From the NCBI GenBank assembly GCA_947034885.2, contig OX344755.2:6078501-6142500 (forward strand): DNA of 64,000 bases, read 5' to 3'. The position numbers and the translations under genes were made by a program. Of the stretch, positions 45,146 to 54,409 are shown piece after piece; the first letter of the stretch is position 1; each line of letters opens with the position of its first letter. The notes below the pieces were generated by a model. That model did not search any database. It saw only the letters and a program-made list of their open reading frames with translations, and was not told where the DNA came from. The DNA is from Thuidium tamariscinum. Lineage: Eukaryota; Streptophyta; Bryopsida; Hypnales; Thuidiaceae.

Positions 45146-45350
45146 TGTTGAGAACCATAGTGTAAACGCTCTCCATAAAGCATGGCAAATTAGTCAACAA
45201 AATATTTTTTCGCCAACAGGGAGAGAGTACTATTGATCGTCTCTCTCCCTTTGTACATACATCTATTCTTCAATGTTAACATGTGTAATTTTTCCTTGCA
45301 TTCTTTGGTGTTTGTATTTTGAGCTTTTGTTTTGTTTATTATACTCAACA
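45146..45350 (+). mobile_element. Ty1/copia LTR, copy 3, with polypurine tract (fossil)
   Basis: 205 bp from TGTTGAGAACCATAG to TATACTCAACA. It is immediately preceded by AAGCGAGGAGGAG, a polypurine tract, which identifies it as a 3' LTR. It pairs with LTR copies 1 and 2. The five bases after it (AAAAT) resemble GAAAT before LTR copy 1, so copy 1 and this LTR may be the outer pair of one old insertion. Confidence 0.85.
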
Positions 45351-48300
45351 AAAATAACCATGCCCAACTTTTGTGATGAGTGATTTTATTTCTAAGAAGT
45401 TGTGGATTAGGTATCATGTCTTCATATTGCCCTTCTTTTCAAAATTACAATCCAACATGGTGACTGATATAACTATGAATAATAACTACCTTATACTAAA
45501 TATACTAAATATTGCAATGAAGTTGCCTCTTACTAATTTCTCAACATTTGACACTACATAAAAGATTTATTTTATTGTACAAGAATGTACAATATTTGAC
45601 TGAATAGGTCTTGTTGGAAGTAGGACTCATGAACCATCATGCATATGAATAGAAAATATTTGTAGAAATATCTATTGACCTTGATAGCATGTAAAATACT
45701 TACCGTGTGCCTCAAAAAACCTCCAAAAAATTTCTCTTTAAGGGATCAACTATATTTTTAGTCTTTGTACTATTGATACTTGTATTCAAGAACTAATAAC
45801 CCATCCCCTAGGCATACACAAAATCTCCAACTTAGACACCGTCTTTCAAGTACGAAAAGTCCATGCAAAAAGTATAATGTTAGAACATTGTTTGAGAATG
45901 CTACTAGTTCATGATTTAAAGGTTAGCAGCAATAATGGGTTTTTAGAAATATCTACTTTCAACCTATATATCCACTACAAAGAAATGTGGACCACTTCAT
46001 GAAATCATCTTCATATCACCAAAGTTTGCATTGAATCCATTGTTAACACAACTATCTAAAGAAGCAACAAATAACAAAGGTGCTTAATACAAACAAAGCC
46101 AAGCTTGTTATGAGAAGAATGCTCTTTGTTTACTTGCCACTTCCACCTATAATATAATCATTTAGGATGGCTTATGCCTATTCAACGGCTATAATCAATA
46201 AATGGAGCATTTTAGTAGAACATTAATTATACATGATTTGGAGGTTTTTAGAGGGAGAAGAGAGTACTTTCTTGGGATAAGGCAATTTGATTACTCAAGC
46301 AATGTAATTTCACTATGACTATGATCCCAAAAGAAGTGTCACAATCTTGTCTCTTCCTTCAACATGGAAAAAAGACAACCATTGATTAATTATGGAAAAA
46401 TTAAAGAACCCCCTTACCTAATAGTTGATCAAAATACAATATGCACATACAAACATATGGATGTGTACATATGGATGCAGTCATAGTCACAATCATGGAA
46501 ACATGTATATATATATATATAAATACACTATTGATAAGAAAATACAAAAGCATTAACACATTTTATTTGCTCTTGAGATTAGTTTTAGAAAATACAAACC
46601 TTTCAAATTCACAATGTGCCATAAAAAAACTCACCTTTTGTCACTATGCACTTAATAATTTGACTATTTAGTATAGGCATCAAGGTAAAATCTTTGAACT
46701 TGCAATTTTTGTCATCAAAATCACATGAACATTTAAAAACCACAAATCCTCCCAAGCCATTCATTTCATAGAGAAATGGGTGGCACTTACTTTAATCCCT
46801 AATAATAATTTTCTAACTATGTTTACACCCCAAAACCTTTAGAACTACAATTTCTACTACAAGCTCTACATTTGTGAATACATATATTTGTAGGGTTTGT
46901 AGTATATTGGATGAAAAAGTTGTAAATTTTTTTTCATGAATTCCCATCTTATAGATTGCAAGATATTGGCATTTAAATTGACAAAAATCATTTTTGGGCC
47001 CTTTCAAAAAAAGAATGCAATTGTACTTCAGAAGATTATATTTATATGAAAAAATGTCTATGTTATTTGTTGATATTTCTTTTGAATTAGTTTTTTAAAA
47101 CAAGTTCATTATAAGTTCGAAAAAGTTTAGATTATGTGGGTTTATATTATAATATAGGAAAAAATATTAAGAAGAAAAAAGTATCAAATTATTTAAAATA
47201 TTAAATTGTTAAGACTCTAGTTATAAAATCCAAAATTGCCAATCTGAGTGGTCGTATTGTTGTATAGAATAATAAATAATCTACATCCTTTGGTTTTATT
47301 TTTTCCAAAGTGTATTGAAAATTGAATTAAATAAAAGACTTCAAAGTTTATTTTAGAGTAGAAAATCAATAAGCATCTACAAACTAAAACTCTTTGTAAC
47401 TCTCATCCCATTAATCAAAATGGAATAATTTATAGCTTTTCATGTATATATAAATTTAAAAACTAATTCCAAACTTTTGTTTACAAAAAAGTAATCTACA
47501 ATCGCTACCCCAATTGAGAAATAAACTATATATCATACAATAGCTTTTTAATTATATAATCAAAAGTTATGAAAACTATTGGGCCTTAAAGAAAAAACTT
47601 GTCTACATGTTGAATGTATGAAAATTTTAAAGAACAAAAATGAAAATAGAAATTGTAAGGTAGACTAGACCATCTTTATTTGCAACCCAATTCCATCAAT
47701 TAGACCTAGCCCATTTCCATCATTTTAATTTTGGCCCTATTTTCACCTCCCTCTCCTTTCCTTCATTCTATAATAAATTCAAGGGTTTCTATAACAAAAT
47801 CAAGGATTTGATGACAGGTTGGGGTAACATGTCACTCCTTGATTAGAGAATATCTAATACTTGATTAGGTGACTATAGCATGTTTATGAGTTGTTTGACC
47901 CTAGTCTAGAGGCGGTTTTGTAATCTATGGCTAACCATTTAAAAATTCATAAAAACTACAATTTTGATCAGAAAATTATAATTCCACTTACAATAGGTTT
48001 GATTTGTGAAACATGCACACTTATGAAAAATATGTGCCCTTCTTGAAATTGGATCAGATTATTCCTTTGTGTCATGTGACTACTTGTGCTACTTTGTAGT
48101 GATTGCAAGCAAATAGAGTAAGTTTACATTCATAAATCTAAAATGTACATTACCGGTATTGACTAATGATGGCATAAATAATATTTCTTACCTTAGTTAC
48201 TATGGTACCTATAATTTTTTAGGGGGGGATTTAGCCCAAGGAGGACCACTAAAATAGAGGACCACTAGAAGGTTTTTAAATGGAGCAGGTTCTAGAATGG

Positions 48301-48394
48301 TGCCCTATCTGAAATGTATAGTATTTGTACATGTTGCTTTTTTATACCCTTCATTAGTGTATAGTGTACATTTTAGGTAGGGCACCATTTAAAG
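45351..48394. other. AT-rich intergenic DNA
   Basis: About 3 kb without recognised genes. Short AT-driven open frames (45373-45561, 46441-46671, 46813-47007) have no motifs. A small TA run lies near 46507-46520. Confidence 0.4.
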
Positions 48395-48575
48395 TCCTAT
48401 GCCCTTTCAACTTCAAAATTTGATAACTAATTCCACAAAGCTCCAAAAAATATGAAACGGCTCGGGTTAGATGTCAATTCCACTTGTCTTTCAAGGAAAA
48501 TATACTGAAAAATATTTCAAGATGTTTCACCTCCCTAAAATTCAGTTTCAGCCCTTAGATGGGCGATTACTGAGC
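48395..48575 (-). repeat. Dispersed repeat R6, copy 3 (reverse)
   Basis: The reverse complement matches 5115-5310: GAGGTGAAACATCTTGAAAT, TTGAAAGACAAGTGGAATTG, GTTTCATATTTTTTGGAGCT and AATTTTGAAGTTGAAAA. It is a third copy of the same repeat in opposite orientation. Confidence 0.65.
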
Positions 48576-48936
48576 CCTCTACCTTACGTGCCACGCTCTC
48601 ACCAACATACAAATACATCATTGTCCTCCTTATTTTAGAAGATTTGCTAAAAATTAAAGATTTTAAAAATCTCCCTTGTGCTTCACATCTTGTGTACAAA
48701 ATGCTGGTACCCATGCATTCCATTTCGAGTGAAAGGAATTGATTTCATTCCAGTAGCCAGCTCTGCATAAGTCCAAATGGAGCACCAACCCAAACCTGCC
48801 ATCATCACTTGTTGTACATCTTCAAAATCAATATGTACCTTTGTGGAGGAAATGATTTTAAAACATCTACCAAAACAAAACTTTAATGGTGAGTAATTTT
48901 TGCAAATGGTATGTAAATGTTGCATTTTTTGGTGCA

Positions 48937-49165
48937 TTAACTCTGAAGCGCGCCGACGTCCATATTCAGGATGATGAACAGAAGGCTTCAAGGCCTGATT
49001 TCATCCAATTAACTTCTCATTTATCAAATGTAATACTTGAATCTAGAAAAGACAACCTTCTTTAATGATCAAATTCATTAAATTTTGGTAAATGATATAT
49101 CTGTACAAAGCTATAAACGAAAATGTGCAAAAACTCAAAAAAGGATTCAGACACCTAAGGGTTAA
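48937..49165. mobile_element. TTAA-flanked MITE, copy 4 (reverse of copy 1)
   Basis: It starts TTAACTCTGAAGCGCGCC and ends GACACCTAAGGGTTAA. The whole 229 bp is the reverse complement of 3428-3656 with scattered changes, including TTAACTTCTCATTTATCAAA, CTAGAAAAGACAACCTT and GATATATCTGTACAAAGCTA. Identical length in two distant places strongly supports the chosen boundaries. Confidence 0.85.
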
Positions 49166-49889
49166 AACCTCCTTTCAATTGTCAATAAGAAAATCAATGA
49201 AAATTTGATGAGTTTAAGAGTAGTAACTGATACAATAGCAAATAATGACAATTTTAATGTTGATTGGAAAAAATTACATGAGTATTTAGTCAAAAAGTGT
49301 GGTTTTAAACAAAATTAGAGAATCTTATTTGGGTAGTGGCATTGGACCACAATTAGACAACATGGCAAAGAACAATTATTTTCTTCAACAAGCATCCCAT
49401 TAAGACATAAAAGTTCTTCTAAAGGTTCAATAACACTTAGTTGCGCATCCCGTTCTTAAGTACTCGATGGGGCATGAGAATCACTTGGCACCTAAGTTAA
49501 AGAGTCTTGCTTGTGGATCTTTTGTGTAAACTAACATTTGAGGTTGTTTAATGTTTTGTAGATCTTCACATTCTTTCTCTACAGCTTTGCCCTTGGCTCC
49601 CGCCATTTGCTCTCAATGCTTTTCTTGGAATAAACCTTGTGTTTGAAAAATAAAATCAATACAAATGAACTCAAATCAATACAAATAAAATAAAATAAAG
49701 TCAAATAAACACAAGTAAATAGAAATAATTTCAAATAAACAAATAAATAAAGTGGCACTCTGAAGGTACCCACTCCCCTCAGTCCCTCACTGGAAAGTCT
49801 GCCAAGTTTAGTGATTGATAATGAGCATCACATCCCAGGGCAGGGTGGCAGTTGGCAATGTAAGCTTAAAAAGTTCAACCAGGCTGTAT
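49166..49889. other. Spacer between MITE clusters
   Basis: Contains a run of AAATAAA/ACAAATA-type repeats at 49650-49750 and no recognisable gene. Confidence 0.4.
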
Positions 49890-50136
49890 GCGCAGCGTTA
49901 AATCATATCATCGAAGGTGGACCCCACAGGCTGGATTTACCCAAGGGAAAACGTTGGTTTTAAAAAAAAAATTCAAATACAGAATTCAGAATCAGAGACC
50001 CCAAATTAGCTAGGAGCAACCCCGTAAAATACCAAAAAACCGAACGCAAATATAAATTCCAAACCCTTGTAAATCCGTAGTAAAATGAGATTTATCCCAC
50101 TAGGCCCACTTTCGATGGTATGATTTAACGTTCTGC
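49890..50136. mobile_element. Mutator-like MITE, copy 1
   Basis: The long inverted ends read CGTTAAATCATATCATCGAA with GGTGGACC inward, mirrored by GGCCCACTTTCGATGGTATG with ATTTAACG. The flanks AGGCTGTAT (49881-49889) and AGGCTGTAC (50137-50145) form a 9-bp duplication with one change. Long inverted ends plus a 9-bp duplication indicate Mutator-type mobilisation. Length 247 bp, non-coding. Confidence 0.8.
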
Positions 50137-50150
50137 AGGCTGTACTCTTT

Positions 50151-50604
50151 GAGGGACGTTAAATCCGTCGGTACAAAGTGGCTGGATTTACCCTAGGGAT
50201 AAACACTGAATTTTTTTATTTTTTGCAAATTCTGAATTCATATTTGCAATCACATTACATTCAATAGCAGACTGTCACACTGCCTCCTAGCGGATGAAAT
50301 GGTGTGGAATATCCCACACCATTCCATCCAGCACCAATGATATTCCACGCCATTCAGTAACTAAAGTTGCAACTCCAAGAAATGCCAGATGAGAATTAGG
50401 TGATGGGGACTTCACCAAGGGGAAGGCAGTCCTTCCATGGGCTACTGAATGTTATGTAGAGATCGCAAATTAATTGTGGAGGCTCTTGAACATACCCAAA
50501 AACACAGCACAAAGATAAGCGGCTTTTTTTACTTTTACCCATGGGTATCATGAGTTTTACCCTGCCGAGCCTACTTTGTGAGATGGATTTAACGTCAGCC
50601 CTAC
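50151..50604. mobile_element. Mutator-like MITE, copy 2, with a nested insertion
   Basis: The ends are GAGGGACGTTAAATCCG and GATTTAACGTCAGCCCTAC. The flanks GTACTCTTT (50142-50150) and GTACTCTTC (50605-50613) are a 9-bp duplication with one change. Its left duplication overlaps the right duplication of copy 1, so the two copies landed side by side. Compared with copy 1 and the copy at 53700-54400, about 200 bp at 50252-50458 are extra. Confidence 0.8.
50252..50458. mobile_element. Small inverted-repeat insertion within Mutator-like copy 2
   Basis: Extra sequence relative to sister copies. The ends ACATTACATTCAATAGC and GCTACTGAATGTTATGT are inverted. The interior has a local hairpin around TGGTGTGGAATATCCCACAC. 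Family not recognised. Confidence 0.5.
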
Positions 50605-50984
50605 GTACTCTTCACATTCTCAATTCGACCCAGTGAGTCACTCTTGGCATCAGATCAATGGAACAAACAAAACAAAACCAACAAAACCAACAACTGAAAG
50701 TAAATGTTTTGCAATGAGTATCAACCATCTGGAGGAGAGTTTCTATTCATAACTGAAGTTATAAATGGACGGATTGACAGACAGATATTCCGTATGCTTT
50801 GTATGGTAGCTACTTCCCAACAAAATCTTTTTTGATGTTGCTGCAACTTTCATGGCATGCAGTGATAATTTGAACACAACAAAATTCACCATCACTCACT
50901 CAGGCACAAGCTTTTATTTTCTTATTTTTTTTGGAAACAATTGAATGGGATCTGTTGACATCCCCTGCAAAAGCATTTGCTCTA

Positions 50985-51818
50985 AGGGAGAAACACCCAA
51001 TACCATCACTGCACCTTGCAGTGGACCCTATATTCATCCAAAATCGTCCGTAGAGTGCAGTTAATGTGTTTAGAGCATCCCCATGCCATACACGGCAAAG
51101 AGGGGCGCCAAAGCCTGATTTAGAGTGCTCAGTCAATTAGCCTGAGTCCTGTGGTTCTCCCTTGCCCCATTCCTAAAACTTTAATTGACACGTCAAGACA
51201 AGAATTCATCAATTTAGCACAAGTACCCAAAACAAGAAAAGCTTCATTCTGCTAATGTGGTGCATCTTATGAGTGACTTTGCACACAATACTCACCTTTT
51301 TGCATTTACAAGCCCAAGGACCGAGAACTGATCTGCAAACAGTACCTCGAAATCTGAATCAGATTATATAGTGTGCCATGCTTTGCACACACAATTTGGA
51401 TGTGCCCCCATCAAAATATGGAGTTGACATTTGTTTTTTTCCATTTAGTGAGTCTGGCATGGGTCTCTCCCATTGCCTTGGCCAGCCCAATGAGCATGTT
51501 TTGCATGTTTAGCGTGTTGGCATGGAGATGCTCTTACCAAATGCGTCACTTTACTTCAATGGTGTATATTAAGGACAAATACCCATAATGTGATTGGCTC
51601 ACTACTGAATTTAGTAGTGTTCAGATTTGAGGCCATCTATTGAATAGTTTCAATGGTCTAGGGAGCCAACACTTGAAAAAATTATAGAAATTATATATGA
51701 CATTCAATTTTTTAATATTCATGGTTTTTATTCATTAATATTAAAAAAATATCATTTAAAAAAATTGCCTCCAACTATGCTAGATTTCTTATTTGGATGG
51801 TTTTTGGTGTTTCTATTG
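50985..51818. mobile_element. TA-flanked Tc1/mariner-like MITE, copy c, with a Tourist-like insertion
   Basis: It starts TA then AGGGAGAAACACCCAATACC and ends GGTGTTTCTATTG then TA. Removing the insertion at 51073-51533 restores the family sequence AATGTGTTTACCAAAT. The interior blocks ATTAAGGACAAATACC, GTGATTGGCTCACT and CTAGGGAGCCAACACTT match copy a. Confidence 0.8.
51073..51533. mobile_element. 461-bp Tourist/PIF-Harbinger-like element
   Basis: The inverted ends are GAGCATCCCCATGCC and GGCATGGAGATGCTC, with a TTA duplication (51070-51072 and 51534-51536). A 3-bp TWA duplication is characteristic of PIF/Harbinger-type elements. It lies inside the TA-flanked copy c. The short open frame at 51373-51588 crosses its right end and is not a gene. 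Confidence 0.8.
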
Positions 51819-51835
51819 TAACTTGGGTGGGACAT

Positions 51836-52235
51836 TAAATCCTATCAATGAAGATGGGCCCCAACATGGTAGATTTACTACAAGAGAAAATGTACGATTT
51901 TTTTAATTTTTTGCAAATAGTTTTTTCTACAAATTTTGAATTCATATTTTGAATTAGGTGAGATCCTCAATGTACCTTAGACTTGGCACAAAAAAATGGG
52001 CTTTTTTTTCACTTTTACCTTGGAAAACCCAAAATCCACCCTAGATTTAACATTCAGCCTTATCTTACTGATATTGGGTGGATTTTGGGTTCTCCAAGGA
52101 AAAAGTGAAAAAAAAGCCCACTATTTCGTGCCGAATCTTGGGTACATTGAAGATCTCACCTAGTTCAAAATATGAATTCAAAATTTGTAGAAAAAATTAT
52201 TTTCAAAATTATTTTAAAATCCTGCGTTTTGTTTT
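51836..52235. mobile_element. Mutator-like MITE, copy 3, followed by an inverted partial duplication
   Basis: The segment GGACATTAAATCCTATCAAT (51838) to AGATTTAACATTCAGCC (near 52053) is a third copy of the GTTAAATCC family. Immediately after it, 52070-52235 repeats its second half in inverted orientation: GGGTGGATTTTGGGTTCTCC, GTGAAAAAAAAGCCCA, GAAGATCTCACCTAGTTCAA and GAATTCAAAATTTGTAGAAA. The result is a hairpin with arms of about 150 bp. No clean target duplication was found. Confidence 0.6.
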
Positions 52236-52554
52236 TGAGTAAAATTTTGCTCAGCCTGACAGATTGTGGCCTCTCTGACACTCTCCCTCCAAATTTCAGC
52301 CTATACCCCAAAGCCAACAAACTGACACACGGCCCAAGAAAAACCTGACTTGCACCTACCTTAATGGTGGTAGGAACTCATCACGAAGCACTGCATGACA
52401 GTCACCATTTTGCATTTACAAAATCATATCCTTCTTTTTTCTTCGGAATAAGTTACTGTCCATCACTGCAAACTAAAGTACAGTAATTTACTGGAGTCTC
52501 TTTCAACTCATTGTTCCACAAGTTGCAGTTCTCTCCATTTTCTTTGGGAGAACT

Positions 52555-52602
52555 GGGGGGGGGTGGGGGGTGGGGGGTGGGGGTGGGGGTGGGGGGGAGG
52601 GG
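52555..52602 (+). other. G-run tract able to form a G-quadruplex
   Basis: At least seven runs of four to nine G separated by single T or A bases, all on the plus strand. The overlapping minus-strand open frames rich in Pro and His come from this tract and are not genes. Confidence 0.8.
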
Positions 52603-52633
52603 AACCGCATAGGGTGAGTTTACTGAGAATAAG

Positions 52634-52667
52634 CGCCCAAAGGCAAAACACGCCCAAAGGCAAAACA
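52634..52667 (+). repeat. 17-bp tandem duplication
   Basis: CGCCCAAAGGCAAAACA occurs twice in a row, followed by a related CGTGAAGGCAAACATG. It lies directly downstream of the G-run tract. Confidence 0.85.
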
Positions 52668-52701
52668 CGCGTGAAGGCAAACATGCCCGTGGGAGGACTA
52701 A

Positions 52702-52887
52702 GAGCATCCCCGTGCCTGCTCTTCAAATGTCACACTTCAAACATTCTGGACCATTGATCTTCCTCTTACAAGGAAGATCAAAGCAACACTTCAAACATTT
52801 TGGACCATTGATCTTCCTTGTAAGAGGAAGATTAGTGGTCTAGAATGTTTGAAGTGTGGCATTTGAAGAGCAGGCATGGAGATGCTC
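52702..52887. mobile_element. 186-bp Tourist-like hairpin MITE
   Basis: The ends are GAGCATCCCCGTGCCTGCTC and GAGCAGGCATGGAGATGCTC with TAA on both sides (52699-52701 and 52888-52890). The arms pair through TTCAAATG, CACACTTCAAACATTCT and ATCTTCCTCTTACAAGGAAG with few changes, giving a nearly perfect stem. The interior also repeats ACACTTCAAACATTNTGGAC. If transcribed it would make a long double-stranded stem. Confidence 0.9.
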
Positions 52888-52902
52888 TAAGTTAACAGCG
52901 TG

Positions 52903-53166
52903 ACGTTAAATCAGCCCTACGAAGTCCCTAATTTTATCACAAGGTAAATGCTGAAATTTTTTATTTTTTGCATAAATTTCTATTTTCAAATTCTGAGTTC
53001 ATAATTGGCATCAAAGACCCCTAATTAATCTTTAGTTACCTAAACACAACCAAAAAAACCAACGAAAACATAAACCCCAAACCTCAATCAAACCCTAGTA
53101 AAATGAGTTTTACCTTACTAGAGCCACGTTCTACCCCATTGTCGTGCCTTTGTAGGACTGATTTAA
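52903..53166. mobile_element. Mutator-like MITE, decayed copy
   Basis: It starts ACGTTAAATCAGCCCTACGA and ends CTTTGTAGGACTGATTTAA. The interior shares TTTTTATTTTTTGCA, AACCCTAGTAAAATGAG and AACCAAAA blocks with copies 1 and 2. The duplication is not visible. Confidence 0.55.
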
Positions 53167-53174
53167 AATGGGTA

Positions 53175-53429
53175 CACCCAAAAGCGCCCCGTTCCTAAAA
53201 ACGCCATCTACAGTGCACATACATTTTCAAAATCAGTCATGTTCATAGGTTGTAGATGACGCTTTCAGAAACAGACTTTAACTATTAATAACTTTTGCAT
53301 ATGGTATCCAAATCCTGCGTTCTTTGGTGTATTGGAACATGCTTTCACTTGCCAACAAGACTACATAAAAATCTGAACTAGCTAATAATAGGAACTAGGC
53401 ACAGTTTGAATAAGTGGCGCTTTTGGGTG
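53175..53429. mobile_element. 255-bp TA-flanked MITE, CACCCAAAAGCGCC type
   Basis: CACCCAAAAGCGCC at the left is the exact reverse complement of GGCGCTTTTGGGTG at the right. TA lies on each side (53173-53174 and 53430-53431). It is a separate family from the AGGGAGAAACACCC elements. Non-coding. Confidence 0.75.
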
Positions 53430-53699
53430 TACCTACCTTAACGTCTTGCAAGTTAACATATCTAATAACTTACCCCAAAATGTTCTCATCCTCACTGTCC
53501 CACACCCTATCTCTTCTCTTTTCTTTTAAAAAAAATCAGCGGGAATCATTTAAAAAAACAAGGAGAAACAATCAGGGTCCAGTTCACCCATGTCCTATCT
53601 CCTGTCCTGTCCTGTGTCGCAATACAGACATTAATACCTATGTCCTTGGTTATGGATATGGATATATGTGCACAAGCATATGTTTTCCCAAATCTTTTG

Positions 53700-54400
53700 G
53701 GATGATGTTAAATCCTACCATTGAAGGTGGGCGTAGCAGGCTGGATTTACCGTAGGGCTAAGGGAGAAACACTCATTCCCGTCCATGTACCTTGCAGTGA
53801 ACTGTAGAGTCACTCAAATATGTCCCTAGAGTGCAGTTAATGTAATTACCACATGTGTGATTGTCATTTGCTGACACAATTGAAAGACACACAGGAAAAT
53901 CTGGTTGACGGAGTGCTGATTTTCATAGGGTTTAGTTTTTTAGTTTTTAGTTTTTTTGAAACACAGGGTTCGGTTTTTGGTACACCTATTGCACACTTTC
54001 AGTGGTTTAAAGAGCCATCACTTCAAAAAAACATAGAAATTACATGCAATGTCTGAAAGTTCTATTTCTTTTTTTGAATATTCATGATTTTCACTTGCTA
54101 ATACTAAAAAAATATCAATTTCAGGAAAATCTCCCTCCAACTATGCTAAATTCCTTATTTGGACGGTTTTTGGTGCTTCCACTATAAATGCTGATTTTTT
54201 TTTAAAAAATTGCACAATTTTTATTGTTTGCAAATTCAGAATTCATATTTGCAATCAGAGACTCCAAATTAGCCAAGGGAGGTCTGAAATATATCCAAAA
54301 ACATGGCACTAAATAGGGGGCTTTTTAAAAATTTTACCTCCCCGTAATTCAAGGTTTACCTTGTTGGGTCTACCTTTGACGGTAGGATTTAACGTCCTGC
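53700..54400. mobile_element. Mutator-like MITE, copy 4, split by a TA-flanked MITE
   Basis: The ends are GGATGATGTTAAATCCTACC and GGTAGGATTTAACGTCCTGC. The flanks AATCTTTTG (53691-53699) and AATCTTTCG (54401-54409) are a 9-bp duplication with one change. The centre holds a TA-flanked element at 53761-54184; without it the element is about 275 bp, close to copy 1. Confidence 0.85.
53761..54184. mobile_element. TA-flanked Tc1/mariner-like MITE, copy d
   Basis: Starts TA then AGGGAGAAACACTCATTCCC and ends TTTTTGGTGCTTCCACTA then TA. It is collinear with copy b (GTCACTCAAATATGTCCCTA, ATCTGGTTG, ACTTTCAGTGG, TCCCTCCAACTATGCT), with an extra short T-rich stretch near 53935. It lies inside Mutator-like copy 4. 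Confidence 0.85.
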
Positions 54401-54409
54401 AATCTTTCG

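Noticed and set aside
52453-52757. Pro/His-rich and Gly/Trp-rich open frames on both strands
   Set aside because: All are translations of the G-run tract, with no start context or motif.
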